From contig QAOA01001229.1 of the NCBI GenBank assembly GCA_003255065.1, positions 814,811 to 878,810 on the forward strand: a stretch of DNA of 64,000 bases. The letters are read 5' to 3'. Positions within the stretch are counted from its first letter, which is position 1. Every line of letters begins with the position of its first letter. Positions 11,925 to 20,678 of the stretch are shown piece after piece. This DNA comes from Cercis canadensis. Taxonomy: Eukaryota; Streptophyta; Magnoliopsida; Fabales; Fabaceae. The notes below the pieces were generated by a model. That model ran no database searches and was not told the origin of the DNA. It saw only the letters and a program-made list of their open reading frames with translations. The position numbers were made by a program, and so were the translations under genes.

Positions 11925-12250
11925 TGGGATTTAGGGATTAAGGATTTAGGTTATGGGTTTGGGATTTGAAGTTTGAAATTTATGAGTTAAAGTTTTATTT
12001 TTGAGTTTGGGGTTTAGGATTTAGTGTTTAGTGTTTAGGGTAGGGGTTTGGAGTTTGAAGTTTAGAGTTTAAGGTTTAGGGGTTTTGAATTTAAGATTTG
12101 GAGTTTTATTTTTGAGTTTGGAGTTTAGGGGTTTAGGTAAATGGTTAAAAGTTTGGGGTTTCAAATTTGGGTTTAAGATTTAAGGTTTAAGATTTGAAGT
12201 TTAAGATGTGGGATTTAGGGTTTAGGTTAGGGTTTGGTTTAGGGTTTGGG
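11925..12250. repeat. Degenerate telomere-like (TTTAGGG) array in the right arm
   Basis: Tandem variants of GGGTTTAGG, GGATTTAGG, GAAGTTTGAG and similar form the inverted counterpart of the left-arm array. It ends where the unique arm sequence (GGGAGGGGGTGAAGGAGAAG) begins. Confidence 0.8.
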
Positions 12251-12301
12251 AGGGGGTGAAGGAGAAGCGTTGACCAACTATGCAATGTGGAAAACGCATA
12301 T

Positions 12302-12426
12302 TCAAATATGCGTTTTCTTAAATATGCATTTTCACCATTTCTAATGCTATTGTCCGTGTACCTNTCAAATATGTGTTTTCTTAAATATGCATTTTCACCA
12401 TTTCTAATGCTATTGTCCGTGTACCT
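12302..12426. repeat. 62-bp direct duplication around an N (probable assembly seam)
   Basis: Bases 12302-12363 and 12365-12426 are the same 62-bp sequence apart from one base, separated by a single N at 12364. The left arm of the element has only one copy. See findings. Confidence 0.85.
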
Positions 12427-12654
12427 AAAAATGAAACATCATTTTCTTATATTAAACGTTTAATGAATTTCTGCGTTTTATATTAGAAAACGTAGTACCA
12501 TTTCTGCATTTTTAACTCTTATTTTAGCGTTTTATGATAAAAATGCATTACATAATATGGAGAAAAAAAAATATACCCAATTTTGTAAATAGTTTAAAAA
12601 CAGACCTAATTCCGTAATTAATTTATTAAAAAGCATTAATTTGATAAATTTGCC

Positions 12655-12663
12655 CCAGCATTT
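12655..12663. repeat. Right target-site duplication of the Mutator-like element
   Basis: CCAGCATTT follows the right terminus and matches the left copy except for its first base, which could instead be the last base of the element with an 8-bp duplication. Confidence 0.7.
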
Positions 12664-13242
12664 CCCACCAAAATCCAAAGCCCACGAGATATTTATACAA
12701 GNGCTTCTTCGGCTTTGGTGGCTCAGCTGGGCACCCTTCAGTGAAGATGAAGTTCAGTGAGAGATGGGGTTCAAGAAGCACTTCAGCCAAGTGCAGGGAG
12801 AAGAAGAGGAAGAAGAAGCTCGACCCAGATGATGAGATGAGCAAAACGGTACCGCTTGAGGTCCAATTTGTTTAAAATCCATGTCAGCAGCTTACCTGGA
12901 AAATTTAAATGCCACTTCAGTCACTAACGTGCCACATGTACAATTAACGGAGCCACGTCATCACTTCCGTAACCAATTAACGGACTACACTAATGGAGGA
13001 CCAAATTGATATGGATGTCTAATCTTTCAGGGACTAAATTGTAGTTATACATCTTTGGAGGACCAAATTGTCCGAACCCGAATCTTTCAGGGACCAAATT
13101 GTAGGTTTACTCTTTATACAAAGATCTTCTATTTTCGGGCATCAGAAGAAGCAGATAGACGATAGTGACTCGGATCACTCACTGAGCAGCGAAGGTGGGA
13201 ACAGAAGAGGAACCATAACCATATCTCTTGCTTTTATAAACA
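12664..13242. other. Spacer with dispersed-repeat sequence upstream of the DUF3082 gene
   Basis: From about 12870 to 13110 the sequence looks like a dispersed plant repeat: the phrase AATCTTTCAGGGACYAAATTGTAG occurs at 13020-13043 and 13081-13104, and GGAGGACCAAATTG at 12995 and 13058. The part at 12702-12849 has a short open frame (KFSERWGSRSTSAK then a Lys/Arg run and LDPDDEMSK) that I do not recognise. The end of this region must hold the DUF3082 promoter. Confidence 0.45.
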
Positions 13243-16213
13243 ATGTTACATTCACAGTGCCACCACCACCTTCTCCTCCCAAACCTTCCCCCTTTATCAC
13301 TTACCCATAACCCCTCTCTGTCTCTTCTTCCATCACCATCTCCTTTTCCTAATTTTGCCCACAAACCCACTATTCTTCACTCTGTTTCAGCCATTCCTCA
13401 AGAGACTTCACCATGGCTCGCCCAACTTGCCGAACTCACGGAAGAGGGCCCAATCGAGCTCCCTTCCATTTTCGCCGCCACAGATAACCCTTCTCCAATC
13501 CAAGTAGCTACTAGCGTTCTTCTCACAGGAGCCATCACCATATTTCTCTTTCGTTCAATCCGGCGAAGGGCAAAACGTGCCAAAGAACTGGTACACACTG
13601 TTTTTCTATATACCATTCACTCCTAGGAATTGGTATTTGATAGCCTTCTGTGGGTTTCACTTAAAGTTTCAATTGTTAAAATCATTCAGTCTGCATATTA
13701 CAAAATTTGGCTTCATATGTTCATTATATCTTAGTGCCACAATTCGTGTACTGTTATGCTTGAATTTCAGTTGCCTTAGGATAAGGTCATTACCCTTTTT
13801 TTTAATTAATTTATGCCAAGTTTTAGCTTAGTAATTAAATCCTATGACTTTGGATTCGTTCGTTTGTGAGAAAGGAGGGTTTTGTTCTTGTTCAGACCGC
13901 TTCAATTCTTAGAGTGATGTGCTAATTATGAATTCAACCTATATTCTCAATGAAATAGCTTTGGTGGTTCTAGAAATTTAGGTCTTCAGGAGTGAAGAAG
14001 TCATTGCAGGAGCAGGCATTGGATAGCTTGAAAGCTATGGGGTCATCTTCAAATTCAATTGAAGCTAAGGGTCCACCTTCACCTGCAGAGGCATTGTTGG
14101 GTGGAATATCAGCGGGTATTATAGCTATTATTCTCTATAAATTCAGCACTACCATAGAGGCAGCTCTTAACCGGCAAACAATATCAGATAATTTCTCGGT
14201 TTGTCTCATTCTCTTCATTCTTCTTTATGTATTATTTTTCTGTTGCACAATGAAAGGAGCATGTTGTATGTAAAATTAAGGGTGTACGAGGTATGGATGG
14301 CCATGGATAAAGTGAAAATGGCAATGTTGAACATTACAAGTGAATTGCTTACTTGCTTAGTAAGTAAATAAAAAGGATGGAATGAAAACGGAATGGCTTT
14401 GGGTTCCACCCTTAACAAGTGTTTTCATCTCAACCTTGGGATGAAATACTTTGAAAAGACGATATACAGAGTTAAATAAAACAAATATCCATCTTCCCAT
14501 TTTCAACCTCAAGCACATTATTAGTGCTTGACATTCAAATAAGATTCGTATGCTATCAACTGAATAACTAGGATATTGCTAATTTGCTCTTTGTTGATTG
14601 TAATATGTTGGTAAAAGTATATTATGATAGCCTTATATGTCTGTGTATTATTATTATTATTATTTATTTTCAAGTTTAATTAGTTTCCGAATTTTTTTTC
14701 TTCTTTTGACCCATCATTCTTCTTGTCGTTGCAATTTTGGAATTAGGATTCCAAAACCCTTATTTCACAAAGGAAATAAGTTGATTTTGTAATTAAAGAA
14801 CAAAGATAATAAGCTTCATTATCAGAGGAAGAACAAAGTTTGCATTTTTCTTATTTTTTAAAGATGAAATCTGAGGAATATGTGGGTGTAGACATTGTGG
14901 ACTTAGGTTGAAAGTCTTCATATATAGCTTAGTAGGTAATCCATTATCAGGTTGAAAGTCTTCACACACACACATATATATATAGCTTAGGTAGGCAATC
15001 CATTATCATCTAACTTTGTCTTTGGAGGAGATTTTAATAACTGAATATTATAGTACAAAATATACATTTTCCTTTTGCAGCCCAGTTTTGCCAAAGAAGT
15101 AAACTGTACAGAACCCTNAGGAGATTTTTATAACTGAATATTATAGTACAAAATATACATTTTCCTTTTGCAGCCCAGTTTTGCCAAAGAAGTAAACTGT
15201 ACAGAACCCTTCATTTAGTTCTGCAATTAATTTTCAGAAACAACATAAGCAAGCAAGGAAAAAACTTAAGAAAATGAGATATCTGACCTAAAAACTTGGT
15301 GATATAAATATTAAACGTGGAAACATACTAAGAATTAGAAGATTATTGGATGGGGAAAAACCATCTAAATAAGATGCTTGTCTTTGATTTATTTCAATCC
15401 ATGCAAGGTCCATCGTAAATTCATTCTTTGATGTTCATGTGTGGATGCTACCATAGAAATCAAATCAAAATTACTAGCCCCTGCATCTGATTGTGATCCT
15501 TATAAAAAGCTGTAACTGTTGAATTCCACCCGTCTCAAGTCCAGTATGCATGTACCCAACTCAAGTACAAGAGGAACCTAATTTGCCTTCTTTTGAGGGA
15601 AAAATTTGTGTTACATCTATAATTATAGTAATAGCATGCTGGGGAATGAGAAAAAATTATGTTAGACTTCCATAGTTTGTCATATAGATAGAAAACTTAC
15701 AACAAATGCATAACATTTAATTGTACTGATAGAATTTGATAGAGAAAACATTTTATTGAATTAACATAGGAAGGACAAATCTGCAAAAGAACAACTCTTG
15801 AAGTCCTGATTCAGTTGGACACTAGAATACTTGTGTTCCCTTGTTCTAACAGTGAAAATGGTATCGTTTTCAGGTTCGCCAGATAACAATCACCATAAGG
15901 TAGATTCGCATTACCTATATCTCAGAGGCCTTGCTGTTAATTTCTTTAAGCATCTCAAATCATCTAATCTTTTTCTTTTTGCAGGACTATAATCAATGGT
16001 TTGTGCTACCTTGCGACATTTGTTTTTGGCATCAATTCTATTGGTTTATTCCTATATTCTGGGCAGCTTGCCATCAACTCCTTTATGGAAGGTTCTACAG
16101 AAAAGGAAACTGAAAGTAAAAGCTCTGAGCAGCCAGGTTTGTCAAATTCAACGGTTGAAAATACTGAATTGAGCAGCAAGGTGGAAGATCAAAGTTCAAA
16201 TGATGCTCAATAA
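13243..16213 (+). CDS. DUF3082 chloroplast membrane protein
   Basis: Four exons: 13243-13590, 13974-14198, 15874-15899 (26 nt) and 15985-16213. They join in frame (...RAKEL|KFRSSGVKK..., ...SDNFS|VRQITITI|R|TIINGLCY...) to give 275 residues. The N-terminus is rich in Ser, Pro and His and poor in acidic residues up to about 50, as in a chloroplast transit peptide. A hydrophobic segment lies at about 89-103, followed by a basic RRRAKRAKE stretch. The DUF3082 core follows: PPSPAEALLGGISAGIIAIILY (first membrane helix, about 154-172), the ALNRQTI turn, VRQITITIRTI, and a second helix about 203-228 (YLATFVFGINSIGLFLYSGQ). The same fold occurs as short cyanobacterial membrane proteins of unknown function, so a plastid (probably thylakoid or envelope) location is inferred. 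The C-terminal 45 residues are Ser/Glu-rich. Collinear Arabidopsis gene, from memory, is At3g15110. Confidence 0.87.
14905..15007. repeat. Imperfect tandem duplication with microsatellite expansion
   Basis: In the long intron 14199-15873, the phrase AGGTTGAAAGTCTTCA...TAGCTTAG...CCATTATC occurs at 14905-14948 and again at 14949-15007. The second copy carries an inserted (CA)n(TA)n tract. No N lies between them, so this looks like a genuine tandem duplication. Confidence 0.8.
15026..15210. repeat. 92-bp direct duplication around an N (probable assembly seam)
   Basis: 15026-15117 and 15119-15210 are nearly identical 92-bp copies separated only by the N at 15118. It is within intron 2 of the DUF3082 gene and does not affect the coding frame. 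Confidence 0.85.
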
Positions 16214-17852
16214 TGAAAGTCTTGTAAAGTTACCTAGTGGAGGAATAGGTCAGCTCCTCTAACCCACTTGTACAAGTGATCTCGTCCATATTAGTGTTTC
16301 ATAATATATAGGCAGCAATGAAATCTATGCTCCATGCAATTATTAATCTACAATGTTAAAAGGTGTAACCCCCTGCCCTCTCCCTCTTCTCTTTTACCCT
16401 TTCTTAATGGCAAAGTAGTTTTGTTGATAGAAACAATGGAGGCAGAATGTGAAGAAATTGAGGCAGTTACCTTTAATCCACAAAATTTCTTTTTAAAATA
16501 ATTATAATCCTGAATTTCTTATTGTAGTAGTAATAATTCGTTATAACGCAAATATGCAGTATAATACTCTTTTCTTTGACATTGTTTTATGTTGAGAGAA
16601 GACTAGGCTTTCACATTGTGTGGTCGTGGTGTTGTGGGTTATGACGAACAAGTATGACAACTTTGTATCAGAATTCATTCTGGAGAGAAGCAATTGCTTC
16701 TCACAAAAGTCACTATCGAAACGCCAATTTTGGTGTCCCAAGCAAAACCAAATGAGTCCTTGAGCGAAACTTTCCAAATATTGTTTAAGATTTAGTGCAA
16801 CTGGTCAACATGCTATTTAGGGTAAATTCTAAAGTGGAAGGTAGAAGATGCTATCCGCTTACATCAATTTGCAATTTGATTTTATAAAGTTCTAAAATGG
16901 TTGGGAATTTATAAATCCCCATAAATAGGAGAAGGTATATTAGAGTCTTGTTACACCACTCTTTTACTCACCTTTTTTTCACTATTATGGTTCCAATTAA
17001 ATTTGCATCTTATAAATTTTACATAAATAATTATATATTAGAATACAGTAGCAGGACCATTTATTAGTTGTGTTCGAATTCTGAGTCGCAACCAAAAATA
17101 CCAAAAAGAATATATTAGCAGCAACTTCGCCCTAGTTCAATGAAACATATTTTTAGTCTTAAGATTAATCTCCTTGTTTCATTTCCTAATTCGAATCTCC
17201 TTGCTATTTATCTATGAGAAGAAAAAAAATTCGCTCTAGTAATAATATCAATAAAAAAAACCTTTAATAATAAAATATATAATAACAACAATAACCAAAG
17301 TGCATAAAAAAATCATTATCTATCTTTCCATTGTGAACTTGTTTACACTTTTTTCAATGAATCTATATGCATCACCCATACTGGTAAAGGATGCTTTTTT
17401 TAAGAAAATCCAAAAAAAAAAAAAAGTTTAAGTAAAATTGCAAAAAATAGCGTTTCTAGTATTACCTGATATGATTAAACATTAATGAATGTGGTAGTTT
17501 TCCTGTTGTTAATGATATGCCTAAATGTTGAAACTAGAAACCTTTCTCTTGCAAAGGTTATCCTTCGATTATTTGAAACCGGCATTTGTGGAAGCTGGCC
17601 CTCAGTTCTGTAATAGACAAAACAAGGCCTGGTCCTGTACCATGTGCATGTGCATGTGTCTCCCTCAATATAAATGGCCTTAAAATACAAGCACAATTAT
17701 TGACCCTCCATTGGTCCAAAACATGCAAGTGTACTCTAAAAACCCATATCCATTAGCCCAAAAAAACACATGCTGTCCCATGTGGGTATGGCAGCACTTT
17801 TAAATTTTATCATAGGACCACAGCTGAAGCTTCATTCAGATTTCAGAGTAAC
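16214..17852. other. 3' flank of the DUF3082 gene and spacer, no gene seen
   Basis: The first 200-250 bases are the probable 3' UTR. The remainder is AT-rich with short A-runs; the small frames at 16541-16777 and 17475-17696 have no recognisable content. Confidence 0.5.
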
Positions 17853-17990
17853 TTCAACAAGAGAGAATAGAGATAACACATTTCTAACTCTCTCATTTCA
17901 CCTTATATACCAAATCTCTATCAATTTTTCTAACTAAAAGGTAGAAAGTTATGTTTAGGGAGAATTATGGAGGATCCTTTTATCTTATGT

Positions 17991-18022
<32 letters not shown>

Positions 18023-18395
18023 GCGGAATATAAATTTCAACTAAACTCAGATTTAATATATTTAAATTTTGTTTTGGTTTGAAACTTTTATACCTTCATA
18101 TTTACTGTGTAAACATTTTTCAGTTAAAAAATGTAAGAGAAGATTGTAGTTAAGGATTTTAACCTTAAAGAAAATTATAATAGAATACAATAAATTAAGC
18201 AACAGCCAACAGACTAAGGTAGAGCTTCCAAGTAATAATCATTGTAAAACAAGAGATCTTGCNTTCAACCAGAGAGAATAGAGATAACACATTTCTAACT
18301 CTCTCATTTCACCTTATATACCAAATCTCTATCAATTTTGCTAACTAAGAAAGTTATGTTTAGGGAGAATTATGGAGGGTCCTTTTATCTTATGT

Positions 18396-18427
<32 letters not shown>

Positions 18428-18667
18428 GCGGAATATAAATTTCAACTAAACTCAGATTTAATATATTTAAATTTTGTTTTGGTTTGAAACTTTTATACCT
18501 TCATATTTACTGTGTAAACATTTTTCAGTTAAAAAATGTAAGAGAAGATTGTAGTTAAGGATTTTAACCTTAAAGAAAATTATAATAGAATACAATAAAT
18601 TAAGCAACAGCCAACAGACTAAGGTAGAGCTTCCAAGTAATAATCATTGTAAAACAAGAGATCTTGC
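17853..18667. repeat. About 405-bp direct duplication around an N (probable assembly seam)
   Basis: 17853-18262 and 18264-18667 are near-identical, including a (TA)n tract (at 17997 and 18401) and the ending CAAGAGATCTTGC. They are separated by one N at 18263. A few differences (AAAAGGTAGAAAG against AAGAAAG; GAGGATCC against GAGGGTCC) look like sequencing errors or two haplotypes. Confidence 0.85.
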
Positions 18668-20678
18668 TATTTTATTAATTAATAATTACATCGGGCCCAT
18701 CCATACTAAATTTTTTGTCTCGTTGTGTGCTTTTGCTTTTTTTATTTTTCTTGATTTCTTCTTTTTATTTTTCTTATGGGCTAAAGTGCTACTACACAGA
18801 TATTCTCATACTATATAGTTAAAGGTTTTTGAATTTTTTTTATCTATTTAAATGGGGTAAGAATAAGATAGCTGTTACTATTAATAAATAAAATTCGAGA
18901 CAAAGATTTGGAAATGTCCATTATATAGACTTGAATAAGTTTAATTTTTTTAAAAAAATAAAACAATTTAACCGTCAGAAAGAACAATAAAACTTTTCAT
19001 TTTAATTTAATATAAATACTAATGGATAAAAGTAATATTATAATGTTTTAACATCATAAATAAGTTATCACATTAAAAGGTATAATTCCCTTATCACAAT
19101 AAGCTTTGTATCCTTTTTTTTTTTTTTATTAAAAGGAGATTCACTAAGAGAAAGTTTTCTTTTTTAAAAAATTCTCCTTTTACCCTTTATTTATTCACAC
19201 CATAGCATATTTGATATTACCCTTTTCCTTGATTGGCTTCCTTTATTACTTGGTTCCGTTCCGCTGTCCATGTGCCTTATCAGTCTGTGGAGTGTGGGTG
19301 CCACTGCCAGCACGTGTTTCACCAAACCATTTTAATCTGTTCCAAGAGTTAGCAGCAAAAACAAAAGCACTTTTATGTTAAGCAACTTCCAAACTGATTT
19401 TATCTCTTCCTCCTTAAATTAGATTCCTAATCCATGCAATGCAAGCAGCTTTTCTCCACTATAATCCCTGTGTCTGAAAGGGGGACATTTTATGGAAATG
19501 ATTTAGCTAAAATTTTAAGAATACTTTAATGGCCAATGGTAACTTTTCTAGCACCTATTTTTTGAATTTGTACTCATTTATGTACCAAAAGAACAATTTA
19601 CTCAGTTTTTTAACCTACAATATAATTGTATAACTTGTCTAGTCTAAATTCAAAAGGAAAAATATTCATATAAAATCACTTGAATTCTATATAATCATTT
19701 GTACATATTTATAAATCTAAAATCATATCAGCAGCACCCTTATTGAATATGCAATTACTCAATGCACAATTGTACATAGAATTGATAGCGAAAGAACAAA
19801 GCCAATTTAGATAAGTTGGACGAGGACTGTTGAGACCAAATGCCAACCAAACTATGGGACAGTACAACAGACATATAACAACCTTAACCAATGTCCCACC
19901 AAACACTAATCACTATTATCATTTGGACAAAACTTGGATAAAATTATTTAGATGCTTGTACTGCTGTTCCAAAAAAGAAAAAATTGAGTTAATGTGAGAG
20001 AGACACGGATGAAGTGACGCTGATGTGTAAAAAATAATTCAATATTAATTAAAAAACAGCACCATAAACAACTAAAAAAATTTATCATTCTTATTTATCC
20101 TAAGTCATAGTCTCCTAAGCGAAAGAAGATTATAGGGCCATGCACCCTCTTGAAAATAACCCATGTAATAATAAAAATGTAGGATTTTGTATTTGTTTTG
20201 ATTTCTTGTAGAAATGCAAACAAATATAACCATTCAGCTTGATAATTTCAGAAAAATATATATAATAAAAGAGCTTATTGATATTCATGTAAAAGAGTTA
20301 AGATAATTACTAAATTTTAAAAATATGTAAACATACTATTTTGTAGAATATCTCATTTGTAATAGAGTTTCATTGAAAATATTATTTTCCAAATGCAAAA
20401 TAAGTTGATAGCTCATAGTTCCATTTTGGTGTACATTTAACTAATGAAATTATGAAAAAAGACAAAGCTCAAGGTTGGAAAAGAAAAATAAAAACAATTG
20501 CCTGAAAATTGCTAAAAATTTACAGAGGATTCTAACAAAACAGAAACATAAAACACTAAAAATGACTATGAGATTTCAAAGTCCCTACTGTAGACTTACC
20601 AAAGCTACCCAACCGTTTTACAGATAATAACAAATATAATTATTTTTATAAATAAAACAAATAAAAAGAAAATTGAGA
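18668..20678. other. AT-rich intergenic space, no gene seen
   Basis: This separates the DUF3082 gene from the convergent acidic-protein gene. It contains scattered poly-A and poly-T runs and no open frame with recognisable content. The last 100-200 bases are the likely 3' UTR of the gene on the minus strand. Confidence 0.5.

Larger units (their letters stand above)
9726..12655. mobile_element. Decayed Mutator-like element with long terminal inverted repeats
   Basis: The left end (from GGCAAATT at 9727) and the reverse complement of the right end (up to 12654) match over hundreds of bases. Shared blocks include CAAATTAATGCTTTTTAA, TTTTTATCATAAAACG, ATTCATTAAACGTTTAATAT, a hairpin CGCATATttgaATATGCG, and CTTCTCCTTCACCCCCTCCC, followed on both sides by degenerate telomere-like repeats. 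The arms are roughly 620 bp (left) and 730 bp (right); the right one has an extra block of about 60 bp near its tip plus a duplicated stretch at an N. Both ends are flanked by CAGCATTT, extendable to 9 bp with one mismatch, which fits the 9-bp target duplication of MULEs. The middle (about 10350-11890) carries a broken plant-mobile-domain ORF and no transposase that I recognise. Classification as a MULE rests on arm length and duplication size. Confidence 0.8.

Noticed and set aside
9995-12250. Possible interstitial telomere or telomere-fusion site
   Set aside because: The two telomere-like arrays are mirror images inside the arms of an element with a target duplication, so they belong to a transposon.
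17853-18667. A pair of 405-bp LTRs or a recent segmental duplication
   Set aside because: The copies are separated by a single N with no internal region, and the same pattern is seen at other Ns; an assembly seam is the simpler explanation.
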